Part shown: one piece after another, positions 34,015 through 42,943 of the stretch
Layout of the letters: every line of letters starts with the position of its first letter
Numbering within the stretch: position 1 is the stretch's first letter
DNA from: Caulobacteraceae bacterium
GTDB taxonomy: Bacteria > Pseudomonadota > Alphaproteobacteria > Caulobacterales > Caulobacteraceae
NCBI GenBank assembly: GCA_947478785.1
Contig: CANJXI010000014.1
Location: 1 to 60,631, forward strand
Direction of reading: 5' to 3'
DNA: 60,631 nt
The notes under the pieces: generated by a model
What the model saw: only the letters and a program-made list of their open reading frames with translations
Told to the model about the DNA's origin: nothing
Database searches by the model: none
Made by a program: the position numbers and the translations under genes

Positions 34015-35004
34015 ATGATCCTCTCCGTACTCGACCTGTCGCCCGTGAGCGGCGGAGCCAGCCCGGCAGAGGCGGTGCGCCAGACTCTCGACGTGGCGCG
34101 GGCCGCCGAGCGGCTGGGCTACCACCGCTTCTGGGTGGCGGAGCACCACAACATCCCGGGCGTCGCCTCGGCCGCACCGGAGATCCTGATCGCCGCCCTG
34201 AGCCAGATCACGAAAACGATCCGCTTGGGCTCGGGCGGGGTGATGCTGGTCAACCACTCGCCGCTGAAGGTGGCCGAGGTGTTCATGGAGCTGGAGGCGC
34301 TGGCGCCCGGCCGCATCGACCTGGGGCTGGGCCGCGCGCTGGGGACCGACATGCGAACCGGCGGCGCGCTGCGCTCGTCGGGCTCGGAGGCCTTCCCGCA
34401 GTATTTCGGCCTGCTGAACGCCTGGCTGCTGGATGCGTCGGGCAAGGCGCCGATCGGCGAGGAGAGCCCGTTGCGCGGCATCCACGCCAGTCCGGCCGGC
34501 CCAGGCCATCCCGACGTCTTCGTGCTCTGCACCTCCGAGGAGAGCGCGGCCTTCGCGGGCGAGGCGGGCGTGGGCATGGTGTTCGCCGAGTTCATCGCGC
34601 GCCGGGAAGGCGGGTCGTCGATCGCCGCCTACCGCAAGGCCTTCCGCCCTTCCCTCTTCCGCGCCGAACCCTGGGCCGGCCTGGCGCTGATCGCCTTCGC
34701 CGCCGACACCCCGGAGGAGGCCTGGCGGCTCGACGCGCCGCGCCGCGCCGGCAACATCGCCATGCTGGAGGGCCGCCGCGCGCGATTCCCGGACCTGGCC
34801 GAGGCCGAGGCCTACCTGGCGGCGCGGGCCGGCACGCCCGCGCTGCAGATGGTCGAGGCCAACAGCATCACCTCCGACGGCCCCGGCGTGCGGCGGCGGC
34901 TGGACGAGAAGGCCCGCGCCGCCGACGCCGACGAGGTGTTCATCATGACGTCCGGGCCGACGCTTGCGGCGCGCATCCGATCCCTGGAGCAGATCGCTTC
35001 CTGA
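34015..35004 (+). CDS. LLM class flavin-dependent oxidoreductase
   Basis: The 329-residue product is a luciferase-like monooxygenase-fold flavoprotein. It starts MILSVLDLSPVSGGASPAEA and has ERLGYHRFWVAEHHNIPGVASAAPEILI and TIRLGSGGVMLVNHSPLKVAEVF, hallmarks of the MsnO8/YhbW-type subgroup. ATG 34015 gives this canonical start although the frame is open upstream. It appears monocistronic; the substrate is unknown. Confidence 0.9.
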   Translation: MILSVLDLSPVSGGASPAEAVRQTLDVARAAERLGYHRFWVAEHHNIPGVASAAPEILIAALSQITKTIRLGSGGVMLVNHSPLKVAEVFMELEALAPGRIDLGLGRALGTDMRTGGALRSSGSEAFPQYFGLLNAWLLDASGKAPIGEESPLRGIHASPAGPGHPDVFVLCTSEESAAFAGEAGVGMVFAEFIARREGGSSIAAYRKAFRPSLFRAEPWAGLALIAFAADTPEEAWRLDAPRRAGNIAMLEGRRARFPDLAEAEAYLAARAGTPALQMVEANSITSDGPGVRRRLDEKARAADADEVFIMTSGPTLAARIRSLEQIAS

Positions 35005-35058
35005 CTGGACATCCGCTCAGCCTGTGTTCTCCATGGAGGGCTTGTCCGGGGAGGACTC

Positions 35059-35418
35059 ATGATCGAAGCCGCCTGCCACTGTGGCGCCGTGCGCCTGACC
35101 GCCCCCGAAGCGCCTACCGTCGTGACCTTCTGCAACTGCTCGATCTGTCGCCGGATCGCCGCGCTCTGGGCCTACTACACGCCCAGGCAGGTGGGCCTGC
35201 CCAAGCCGGGATCAACCCAGCCCTACGTGTGGGGCGACCGCATGCTGGCCTTCCACCGCTGCCGGTCCTGCGGGGTGACGACCCACTGGCAGAGCCTGGA
35301 CGGCGCGCAGGAGCGGATGGGCATCAACGCCCGGATGATCGATGGCCTGGACGTGGGCGGCCTGCGCGTGCGCCGCTTCGACGGGGCGGACACCTGGAAG
35401 TACCTGGACGAGCCGTGA
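35059..35418 (+). CDS. GFA-family zinc-binding protein
   Basis: The 119-residue product has the glutathione-dependent formaldehyde-activating enzyme fold with its zinc cysteines: ACHCGAV, FCNCSICRR and CRSCGVTTHW. Most members do not actually handle formaldehyde, so no reaction is claimed. GGGGAGGA lies 7 bases before the ATG. Confidence 0.88.
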   Translation: MIEAACHCGAVRLTAPEAPTVVTFCNCSICRRIAALWAYYTPRQVGLPKPGSTQPYVWGDRMLAFHRCRSCGVTTHWQSLDGAQERMGINARMIDGLDVGGLRVRRFDGADTWKYLDEP

Positions 35419-35448
35419 TGGCCTGGCGGCGGCCTTGTTGACGAGGCC

Positions 35449-36267
35449 TCAGTCCGCCGCCTTCCAGGCCCCACCCACCCGGACGAGGCTGAACCAGCTG
35501 CCGTCGCCGACCAGGATGGCGGCGGTTTCGCGGCGCACGACGACCCGCTTGGCCGCCTTGAGCTGGCGCAGCATGCCGGGGATCTGCTTGGCGAAGGCCT
35601 TCATCTGGTCCGGCGGCATGGCGCCGAGATCCGCCGCCGAGGCCTCGGTGGAAAGCGCCGCGGCGGCGGCCATGTCGCCCCGGGCCAGCGCCTGGGCGCG
35701 GGCGATCAGCACGGCCACCTGTTCGCTGGCCTGGGCGGCGGGGCCCTTGAGGTCGGCCTGCACCGGATCGGTGAACACCGGGGCGCTGAAGCTGGCGGCC
35801 AGGTGTTCGCTGGCGTCGTCGTTGAGTTCGCCGACTATCCGTGTGGCGCTGGCGTCCAGGCGCTTCCACAGGCCCTGGCTGTTGGAGAGAGACACATTGG
35901 TCAGGGAAACCCCCGGATTGCCGGGGCGGGCCAGGATCGTGACATGCAGGGCGTTGCGGTCGGCGGGATCGAACTCCAGCAGCACGCCCTTCACCGTTCC
36001 GGCCCTGGCCATGGCGTAGACCGGCGGGAAGACGACGCCATAGAGGACAGCGGGCGGAGCCTCCACGTCGCTGAGCAGCACGCGCATTTGGTTGGGACGG
36101 TCGAGCAGACCCTCGGCGTTGTCCTGCAGGAGGGCGATGGCATGGGCGAAGCCCAGGTCGCGGTCGTCGTCGCGGTAGCGGCCCTGGGCGACGCCCGAAT
36201 CGAGGGCGAAGGCCGGCGCCGCGGCCAACACCAGGCCGCCGGCCAGGATCGCGCGCCGGGCGATCAC
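35449..36267 (-). CDS. Exported protein of unknown function
   Basis: The 272-residue product starts with an arginine-containing signal (MIARRAILAGGLVLAAAPAFA) from a GTG at 36265-36267, which overlaps the GST stop (GTGA). The mature protein has a first region with VLYGVVFPPVYAMARAGTVKG and VLLEFDPADRNALHVTILA, and a helical C-terminal half ending in a beta segment (GDGSWFSLVRVGGAW). I do not recognise the family. It is translationally coupled to the upstream GST gene. Confidence 0.75.
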   Translation of the reverse strand: MIARRAILAGGLVLAAAPAFALDSGVAQGRYRDDDRDLGFAHAIALLQDNAEGLLDRPNQMRVLLSDVEAPPAVLYGVVFPPVYAMARAGTVKGVLLEFDPADRNALHVTILARPGNPGVSLTNVSLSNSQGLWKRLDASATRIVGELNDDASEHLAASFSAPVFTDPVQADLKGPAAQASEQVAVLIARAQALARGDMAAAAALSTEASAADLGAMPPDQMKAFAKQIPGMLRQLKAAKRVVVRRETAAILVGDGSWFSLVRVGGAWKAAD

Positions 36268-36899
36268 GCGGCCGGCCTCTCGGCCATGCCGGCCCTGGCC
36301 GCCGGCCGCTCGCGCATGGCGGCCGCCCAGCGCACGACGTGGGTGAGGTCCTCGGGCGGCCTGAACCGGATCATCCGGCCGAAGTCGATGCCGACGAAGG
36401 CCACGATGTCGGCGATGGTTATCCGCTCGGCGGCCAGCCAGGGGCTCTCCGCCAGCCGTCGGTCGAGCACCGCCAGCGCCCGGGTTCCCGACGCGATGTT
36501 GTGTTCGCCGATGACGGGTAGCTGCTGTTCCAGCGCGGCCATGGCCGGATGGGTGTGGCGCACGGCGATCATGAGGGGCGTGGCGACCAGCATCTCGGCG
36601 CGGCGGGTCCACATCTCGATGACCGCGATCTCCTCCGGCGTTCGCCCGAAGAGGTTCGGCTCCGGATAGCGGCTCTCCAGGTAGCGGCAGATGGCCAGCG
36701 ATTCGGTGACGCAGGTCCCGTCGTCCATCTCCAGCATCGGCACATTGGCCAGCCCCGCCTTGGCCACATAGTCCGCCGCCCGGTGCTCGCCCTCCATCAG
36801 GTTCAGGCGGACGACCTCGATGTCCTCGATCCCCTTCTCGGCCATGAACCAGCGCACCCGGCGCGGATTGGGGGCGAGCGGGGTGTCATAGAGTTTCAT
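36264..36899 (-). CDS. Glutathione S-transferase family protein
   Basis: The 211-residue product has an N-terminal thioredoxin-fold GST domain (KLYDTPLAPNPRRVRWFMAEKG, with cis-Pro in ANVPMLEMDDG and the glutathione-binding TESLAICRYLE) and a helical C-terminal domain (about 90-200). It is first in a two-gene leftward unit. The substrate is unknown. Confidence 0.92.
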   Translation of the reverse strand: MKLYDTPLAPNPRRVRWFMAEKGIEDIEVVRLNLMEGEHRAADYVAKAGLANVPMLEMDDGTCVTESLAICRYLESRYPEPNLFGRTPEEIAVIEMWTRRAEMLVATPLMIAVRHTHPAMAALEQQLPVIGEHNIASGTRALAVLDRRLAESPWLAAERITIADIVAFVGIDFGRMIRFRPPEDLTHVVRWAAAMRERPAARAGMAERPAA

Positions 36900-37062
36900 C
36901 GGACGCTCCGTTCTGGACTCTGAGCCAGCCGATAGAGGCCGAGAAGCCGCGCCCGCGCAAGCCGACGCCGGCTTGATCGGGCGCGGAGTTGACGCCTCCC
37001 CCCGATGGGCCGCACAAACGCCGCCGCGTTTCCGCGCGTGTCTAGCGCGCCGGATCGGCGCT

Positions 37063-37130
37063 CTAGAATTCTTGTTTTGTCGCGCAACTTGACGACGAAC
37101 CGGTTCCCACTTCGTCGAATTGCGCTCCAG
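37063..37130. repeat. Shorter relative of the 118-bp hairpin repeat
   Basis: The 68-base element begins CTAG and ends CCAG. GCGCAA and GACGACGAA pair with TTCGTCG and TTGCGC around ACCGGTTCCCAC, which mirrors the ACCGGTATCCAC loop core of the 118-bp copies. It fills the intergenic region in front of the SDR gene and ends right at its ribosome-binding site GGGAG. Confidence 0.6.
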
Positions 37131-37141
37131 GGAGACCTCGC

Positions 37142-38047
37142 ATGGCTGACCTCCGTTTCGATGGCAAAGTGGCGATCGTCACCGGTTCGGGCGGGGGGCT
37201 AGGCCGCCAGCACGCCCTGGAGCTCGCCCGACGCGGCGCCAAGGTGGTGGTCAACGACCTGGGCGGGTCCGTCGACGGCTCCGGCGGCGGCTCGGAGGCC
37301 TCCCACAAGGTGGTGGAAGAGATCAAGGCGGCCGGCGGCGAGGCGATCGCCAACGGCTCGTCGGTGACCGACGACGCCGGCGTGGCGCTGATGGTCAAGC
37401 AGGCGATGGACGCCTGGGGCCGTATCGACATCCTGATCGCCAACGCCGGGGTGCTCCGCGACAAGAGCTTCGCCAAGATGGACATCCCCGACTTCGAGTT
37501 CGTGCTGGGCGTCCACCTGATGGGCACGGTGAAGCCCGCCAAGGCGGTCTGGGAGATCATGCGCGAGCAGAACTACGGGCGGATCGTGGTGACCACGTCT
37601 TCGTCCGGCCTCTACGGCAACTTCGGCCAGTCGAACTACGGCGCGGCCAAGATGGGCGTCGTCGGCTTCATGAACACGCTGAAGCTCGAGGGCCAGAAAA
37701 ACAACATCCACGTCAACGCCGTGGCTCCGGTCGCCGGCACCCGGATGACCGAGAACATCATCCCGGCGGAGATTTTCGCGCGGCTGAGCCCGGACTTCGT
37801 GACGCCGGGCGTGGTCTACCTCTGCTCGGAGGAGGCGCCGACCGGCTGCATCCTGACGGCCGGCGGCGGGGCCTTCGCGCTCGCCCGCATCGTCGAGACC
37901 GAGGGCGTCTTCCTGGGCGACGGCGGCCTGTCGGTGGAGGAGGTCCGCGACAACTGGGCGAAGATCACCGATCCCACCGGCCAGCAGGCCTATGCGCTGG
38001 GCGGCGAGCAGAGCGCCAAGTTCTTCCGCAAGATAAGCGGCGGCTGA
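37142..38047 (+). CDS. SDR-family oxidoreductase (3-hydroxyacyl-CoA dehydrogenase-like)
   Basis: The 301-residue product is a short-chain dehydrogenase. It has the nucleotide-binding TGSGGGLGRQHA (from residue 14), IANAGVLRD, and the active site Ser in VVTTSSSGLYGNFGQ with Tyr/Lys in NYGAAKMG. The start (LRFDGKVAIVTG) and ARRGAKVVVNDLGG with the long loop afterwards resemble the (3R)-hydroxyacyl-CoA dehydrogenase part of multifunctional enzyme type 2, so a fatty-acid or steroid beta-oxidation role is possible. Confidence 0.9.
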   Translation: MADLRFDGKVAIVTGSGGGLGRQHALELARRGAKVVVNDLGGSVDGSGGGSEASHKVVEEIKAAGGEAIANGSSVTDDAGVALMVKQAMDAWGRIDILIANAGVLRDKSFAKMDIPDFEFVLGVHLMGTVKPAKAVWEIMREQNYGRIVVTTSSSGLYGNFGQSNYGAAKMGVVGFMNTLKLEGQKNNIHVNAVAPVAGTRMTENIIPAEIFARLSPDFVTPGVVYLCSEEAPTGCILTAGGGAFALARIVETEGVFLGDGGLSVEEVRDNWAKITDPTGQQAYALGGEQSAKFFRKISGG

Positions 38048-38129
38048 AATCGCTTGCTTGCGGCTGACCGATCCCGCGTAACCTGAGGGCTTGAAGCGCC
38101 CACGAGAGGCGTTGCGCCAGGAGACGCGT

Positions 38130-39533
38130 TTGAAACCGGCCCCGTCGGCGCCAAGGGGCGTCCAGCTCTCCCTGCCGGCGACCCTGGCCTTCGCCGCCAC
38201 CCATATTCCGCTCGCCGCCCTCTCGCTGGCCATCGTGGTGCACATGCCGCGCTATTTCGCCAGCACGCTCGGGATGGGCCTGGCGATGGTCGGCGCGACC
38301 TTCGCCCTGGTGCGGGCCGTCGACATCCCGCTCGACCCCGTCCTCGGCCTGATCATGGACCGCACGCGCTCGCGCTTCGGGCGCTACCGGCTGTGGACCG
38401 TGCTGGGCGCCCCCCTGGTGGTCTGCGGGCTCTACATGCTGATCCAGACGCGCGGCGGCATGGGCCAGGCCTACCTCGCCGGCTGGCTGCTGGTCATGTA
38501 CCTCGGCCTGTCGATCCTCCTGCTGTCGAACCTCGCCTGGGCCGCGTGCCTGGCCACCAACTACGCCCAGCGTTCACGGATCTTCGGGGTGTTCACGGGC
38601 CTGGGCGTCATCGGCGCGGTCGGCGTCCTGGTCATTCCGGTGGTGGCGGGAAGTCTCGGCTATTCCGACGGCGACGGGGTGCGGGCCATGGTCTGGTTCA
38701 TCATCGCGCTGACGCCCATCTGCGCCTTCCTGGTGGTGTTCCGCACGCCCGAGCCGGTGTCGCGCGACCTGGCCCACGCCCACTTCGCGCTGAAGGACTA
38801 CTGGAGCCTGCTGACCCGGGGCAACGTGCTCAGGATCGTGGCCGCCGACCTCTGCGTGAACCTGGGCCCGCTGTGGATGGCGGCGATCTACCTGTTCTTC
38901 TTCAAGGACAGCCGGGGCTTCACGCTCACCCAGGCGAACCTGCTGCTGCTGGTCTATATCGCCGCCGGCCTGGCGGGCGCGCCGTTCACCGCCTGGCTCG
39001 CCAACCGGGCCGGCAAGCATCGCGCCCTGATGTTCAATTCCACCCTCTATTCGCTGACCCTGCTCAGCCTGATGATCCTGCCCAAGGGCAATTTCGCGGC
39101 CGCCATCCCCACCATGTTCGTCACCGGCTCGGCGGCGGCGGGCCTGACCGTGGTGATCCGGGCGCTCACCGGCGACATCGCCGACGAGATCCGGCTGGAG
39201 AGCGGGCGCGAGTGGATGGGCCTGATGTTCGCCATGACCAACGCCACGACGAAGATCGCGGGGGCAGCCTCGATCTTCCTGACCTTCAACGTGCTGGCGC
39301 GGGTCGGCTACGACGCCAGGGACGGGGCGGTGAACACGCCGGCGGCGATCCACGGACTGGAACTGGCGTTCCTGATCGGTCCGATCTTCTTCCTGATGCT
39401 GGGCGGCGCGTGCTTCATCGGCTACCGGCTGAACGCCCAGCGCCATGGCGAAATCCGCCGGGAGCTGGAAGCCCGCGACGCCGCCAGAGACCATGCGGCG
39501 GCGCTCGAAAGCCTCACTGGCGGCGTGGTTTAG
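38130..39533 (+). CDS. MFS transporter of the GPH (glycoside-pentoside-hexuronide) type
   Basis: The 467-residue product has about 12 membrane segments and GPH hallmarks: RAVDIPLDPVLGLIMDRTRSRFGRYR (split as RAVDIPLDPVLG and LIMDRTRSRFGRYR) in the first loop. I prefer TTG 38130 because AGGAG lies 6 bases upstream; an in-frame TTG at 38091 is possible. Its TAG stop overlaps the TAA stop of the convergent mrp gene by 4 bases. A sugar or glycoside substrate is inferred from the family. Confidence 0.85.
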   Translation: MKPAPSAPRGVQLSLPATLAFAATHIPLAALSLAIVVHMPRYFASTLGMGLAMVGATFALVRAVDIPLDPVLGLIMDRTRSRFGRYRLWTVLGAPLVVCGLYMLIQTRGGMGQAYLAGWLLVMYLGLSILLLSNLAWAACLATNYAQRSRIFGVFTGLGVIGAVGVLVIPVVAGSLGYSDGDGVRAMVWFIIALTPICAFLVVFRTPEPVSRDLAHAHFALKDYWSLLTRGNVLRIVAADLCVNLGPLWMAAIYLFFFKDSRGFTLTQANLLLLVYIAAGLAGAPFTAWLANRAGKHRALMFNSTLYSLTLLSLMILPKGNFAAAIPTMFVTGSAAAGLTVVIRALTGDIADEIRLESGREWMGLMFAMTNATTKIAGAASIFLTFNVLARVGYDARDGAVNTPAAIHGLELAFLIGPIFFLMLGGACFIGYRLNAQRHGEIRRELEARDAARDHAAALESLTGGVV

Positions 39534-40639
39534 GCGAGTTTCCTCGCCATTTGGATGAACACCTTGGCCGCCGCGCTGTCGGGGTTGGTCGCCACCAGGG
39601 GGCGGCCGTCGTCGCAGGACTGGCGGAGCGCCACCTCGATGGGGACCGCGCCCAGCAGCGGGACGCCCAGGGCCTGAGCCTCCTTGGCCGCGCCGCCCGT
39701 CCCGAAGATGGGGATCGGCCGGCCGGTCGCGGGGTCCGGGAAATAGGCCATGTTCTCGACGACGCCCAGGATGCCGGCCCCGGTCTTGCGGAACATGGTG
39801 GCCGCGCGGCGGGCGTCGATCAGCGCGATCTCCTGCGGCGTCGAGACGATCACCACCCCGTCCAGCTTCAGCTTCTGGACCAGGGTCAGCTGGATATCGC
39901 CGGTGCCGGGCGGCAGGTCGATGACCAGCACGTCGAGCGGCTCGGCCTCGGTTCCCCAGACGCTGTTCATCAGGGTGCGGAGCGCCGAGGACGCCATCGG
40001 CCCGCGCCAGATATTGGCCGAGCCGTCCTCGACGATGAAGCCGATCGACATCACCTTGACGCCCCAGGCCTCGATCGGGATGAGCCGCTTGTCCTCGTCG
40101 AACTCCGGCTCGCCCCTGATGCCCATCATATGCGGGGCCGAGGGGCCGTAGATGTCGGCGTCGAGCAGGCCCACGCGCAGGCCGAGGTGGGCGAAGGCGC
40201 AGGCCAGGTTCACCGACACCGTCGACTTGCCCACGCCGCCCTTGCCGCTGGCCACCGCGATCACCTTGCCGACGAAGGCCGGCTTCTCGGCGTCGGGCAT
40301 GGACGAGAGCTTGGCCTGCGGATCCTCCATGACCTTCGCCCGGGCCGGGCGGCGGGGAGTGATCTCCAGCTTCGGCGCGGCGGTCTCGGCGGTCAGCACC
40401 ACCTGGGCGGTCTCGACGTTGTCGACCAGGGCGAGCGCCTCCTCGGCGGCGTCGCGAACCCGGCGGTAGAGGTCGATGTCGGCGGCCGGCACCTCCAGCA
40501 TGAAGGCGGTCTTGCCGCCACGGATCACCAGGCCACGCACGAGGCCCGCCGAGCTCAGGCCCTGGCCGGATTTCGGGTCGATCACCTTGTCCAGCGCCAG
40601 CAGGATTTCGGCTCGGTCGGGGACGGTCTCGTCGCTCAT
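39530..40639 (-). CDS. mrp: Mrp/NBP35-family iron-sulfur carrier ATPase
   Basis: Mrp proteins carry and insert iron-sulfur clusters. The 369-residue product has an N-terminal MIP18-like domain (about residues 8-90) and a ParA-like ATPase with the deviant Walker A VASGKGGVGKSTVSVNLA (about 130-147), DADIYGPSAP and DLPPGTGDIQLTL. The CxxC often found after the ENM-YF motif is absent (ENMAYFPDPATG), as in some alphaproteobacterial forms. Start ATG at 40637-40639; divergent from hflK. Confidence 0.93.
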   Translation of the reverse strand: MSDETVPDRAEILLALDKVIDPKSGQGLSSAGLVRGLVIRGGKTAFMLEVPAADIDLYRRVRDAAEEALALVDNVETAQVVLTAETAAPKLEITPRRPARAKVMEDPQAKLSSMPDAEKPAFVGKVIAVASGKGGVGKSTVSVNLACAFAHLGLRVGLLDADIYGPSAPHMMGIRGEPEFDEDKRLIPIEAWGVKVMSIGFIVEDGSANIWRGPMASSALRTLMNSVWGTEAEPLDVLVIDLPPGTGDIQLTLVQKLKLDGVVIVSTPQEIALIDARRAATMFRKTGAGILGVVENMAYFPDPATGRPIPIFGTGGAAKEAQALGVPLLGAVPIEVALRQSCDDGRPLVATNPDSAAAKVFIQMARKLA

Positions 40640-40760
40640 GACGCCTTTGTCTTGCTTTGCGGGGGCCGGGGTCTCATATCCCCCGTGACGGCGACGGTGT
40701 ACACGCCCGCCGCCGCTGGATCGACAACAACTAAGACCCAAGCAAAGACCGACCCGGCAA

Positions 40761-41927
40761 ATGCCCTGGAACGACAACGCCAATCCCGGCCCTTGGGGCT
40801 CGCCCCCGGACGGTGACGACGACGGCCGCAAGGATGCGCCCAAACGCCGGCCACCGGGCGGCGGAGGCCCGCGTGGCCCCGGCGGCCCCGACCTGAACGC
40901 CGGCCTGGAACAGCTGCGGCGCCGGTTCGGCGGCCTGTTCGGCGGCGGTGGCGGCGTCAGGCCGGGGGCCTTCGCGGCGCTGGCCGGCGCGGCCTTCGTG
41001 CTCTGGGCGGTGTCCGGCTTCTATGTCGTGCAGCCCAACGAGGAAGCGGTGGTCACCACCTTCGGGGCCTATTCGCGCGATGCGCTGCCGGGCCTGCGCT
41101 ACCACCTGCCCGCCCCGATCGAGCGGGCCGAGAAGGTGGCGGTGACCACCCTGAACCGCATCGACGTCGGCGGCACCGGCACGCCGGAGGGCGATATCCC
41201 GCAGGAAAGCCTGATGCTGACCAGCGACGAGAACATCATCGACCTGAACTTCAGCGTCACCTGGCGGGTCGCCCAAGCCGGCCGCTACCTGTTCTCGACA
41301 CGCGACCCGGAGGGTTCGGTCAAGGCCGTGGCCGAAAGCGCCATGCGCGAGGTGATCGGCCGCACGCCGCTGGACCCGATCCTCACCAACGGCCGCGGCA
41401 AGGTGCAGTTGCAGACCGCCGAGCTGATGCAGAAGACGCTGGACCGCTGGGGCGCGGGGATCAGCATCGTCGAGGTGCAGATCCGCTCAGTGAACCCGCC
41501 GCCGGAAGTCGTGGCCGCGTTCCGCGACGTGCAGAGCGCCGAGCAGGACCGCGATTCGGCGGTCAACGAGGCCAACGCCTACCGCAACCGGGTGGTCCAG
41601 GAGGCCAAGGGCGACGCCGCCAAGATCGTCCAGTCGGCCCAGGGCTACCGCGAGCAGGCCGTGCGCACCGCCACCGGCGACGCCGCGCGCTTCACCTCGA
41701 TCTACAACGAATACCGCCGCGCGCCGGGCGCCACCAAGGACCGGCTCTACATCGAGACCATGCAGCGGGTGCTGGCCAAGTCGAACAAGGTGATCGTCGA
41801 TTCCAAGGGCGCGTCGGCCCCGATCATCCTGCCGCCCGACGTCTTCCGGGCGCGGTCCGCCGCGCCGGTCGCGGACACGCCCCCGCCCGCCGCGCCGTCC
41901 GGCAATGAAGCGAGGCCGGCCCGATGA
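40761..41927 (+). CDS. hflK: FtsH protease modulator subunit HflK
   Basis: HflK with HflC forms a membrane complex that surrounds and restrains the FtsH protease. The 388-residue product has a Gly/Pro/Asp-rich cytoplasmic tail, one membrane segment (about residues 73-90), and the SPFH/band-7 domain (VVQPNEEAVVTTFGAY ... EVQIRSVNPPPEVVAAFRDVQ). It overlaps hflC by 4 bases (ATGA). Confidence 0.95.
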   Translation: MPWNDNANPGPWGSPPDGDDDGRKDAPKRRPPGGGGPRGPGGPDLNAGLEQLRRRFGGLFGGGGGVRPGAFAALAGAAFVLWAVSGFYVVQPNEEAVVTTFGAYSRDALPGLRYHLPAPIERAEKVAVTTLNRIDVGGTGTPEGDIPQESLMLTSDENIIDLNFSVTWRVAQAGRYLFSTRDPEGSVKAVAESAMREVIGRTPLDPILTNGRGKVQLQTAELMQKTLDRWGAGISIVEVQIRSVNPPPEVVAAFRDVQSAEQDRDSAVNEANAYRNRVVQEAKGDAAKIVQSAQGYREQAVRTATGDAARFTSIYNEYRRAPGATKDRLYIETMQRVLAKSNKVIVDSKGASAPIILPPDVFRARSAAPVADTPPPAAPSGNEARPAR

Positions 41928-42829
41928 ATTCCCGCAGCCTCACCGTCTACATGGTCCTGGCCTTCGCGCTCGTCGTCGTCCTGGCCAACACCCTGTTCGT
42001 GGTCGACCAGCGCCAGCAGGCGGTGGTCGTGCGCCTGGGCGAACCCGTGCGGGTGATCCATGCGCCGACGCAAGGGTCCGGCGCGGGCCTGAACTTCAAG
42101 ACGCCGTTCATGGAGAACGTCATCAAGTTCGACCGGCGCAACCTGGCGCTGGAAGCCGAGCAGGAGGAGATCCTGGCCTCCGACGAGAAGCGCCTCGTGG
42201 TCGACGCCTTCCTGCGCTACCGGATCTCCGATCCCCTGCAGTATTACCGGACGCTCCGGGACGAGAACACCGCCAAGGACCGGCTGGAACGGCTGGTGAA
42301 CTCCTCGCTGCGCCAGGTGCTGGGCTCGGCCACCGAGGGCGACATCATCTCGGGGCGCCGCGCCGAGCTGATGCAGCAGTCCAAGCTCGACGTCGCCCAG
42401 CGCGCCAAGGCCTCGCGCCTCGGCATCGAGGTGATCGACCTGCGGATCAAGCGCGCCGACTTCCCGGCCGCCAACCAGCCCTTCGTCTACCAGCGCATGC
42501 AGACGCAGCGGAAGCAGATCGCCGCCCAGAACCGGGCCGAGGGCGAACAGCAGAAGCGCGAGATCATCGCCGGCGCCGACAAGGACGTGGCGATCACGCT
42601 CGCCCAGGCCCAGCAGATCGGCGAGACCACCCGCGGCGAGGGCGATGCGCTGCGCACCCGGATCTTCGCCCAGAGCTTCGGCCGCGACCCGGCGTTCGCC
42701 AGCTTCTATCGCTCGATGCAGGCCTATGAGCAGGGCCTTGGCCAGGGCGACACCACCCTGGTGCTCTCCCCCGACAGCGCCTTCTTCAAATACTTCCAGT
42801 ACGGGCCGACGGGCGGCGGGCGGCGCTAG
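41924..42829 (+). CDS. hflC: FtsH protease modulator subunit HflC
   Basis: The 301-residue partner of HflK has an N-terminal membrane segment (YMVLAFALVVVLANTLFVV), the SPFH domain (QQAVVVRLGEPVRV ... SSLRQVLG) and a C-terminal helical region with SFGRDPAFASFYRSMQAYEQ. Its TAG stop lies in the CTAG at the left end of the second 118-bp repeat. In Caulobacter a DegP-like protease gene often follows; here the repeat and a convergent SPOR gene do. Confidence 0.95.
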   Translation: MNSRSLTVYMVLAFALVVVLANTLFVVDQRQQAVVVRLGEPVRVIHAPTQGSGAGLNFKTPFMENVIKFDRRNLALEAEQEEILASDEKRLVVDAFLRYRISDPLQYYRTLRDENTAKDRLERLVNSSLRQVLGSATEGDIISGRRAELMQQSKLDVAQRAKASRLGIEVIDLRIKRADFPAANQPFVYQRMQTQRKQIAAQNRAEGEQQKREIIAGADKDVAITLAQAQQIGETTRGEGDALRTRIFAQSFGRDPAFASFYRSMQAYEQGLGQGDTTLVLSPDSAFFKYFQYGPTGGGRR

Positions 42830-42943
42830 ACCCTTTCCGGTTCAAGTGGAATCACTTGAACCGGATGAAAAGGGTCGATCTTCAAATGTTTAGAGCGCGT
42901 CGGACGGGTGAACCGGTATCCACTTCACCCTGACGCGCTCTAG
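42826..42943. repeat. 118-bp double-hairpin repeat, copy 2
   Basis: This copy is 118 bases long like the one at 12118-12235, with four differences. Two of them are a matched pair in hairpin 1 (A-T in copy 1, G-C here), one is in its loop and one in the linker; hairpin 2 is identical. The ends again supply TAG stops: for hflC on the left and for the SPOR gene on the right. It is likely a bidirectional terminator. Confidence 0.85.

Noticed and set aside
41924..42829. DegP-like protease gene expected after hflC
   Set aside because: The sequence after hflC is the 118-bp repeat and a convergent SPOR gene; no protease motif is present.
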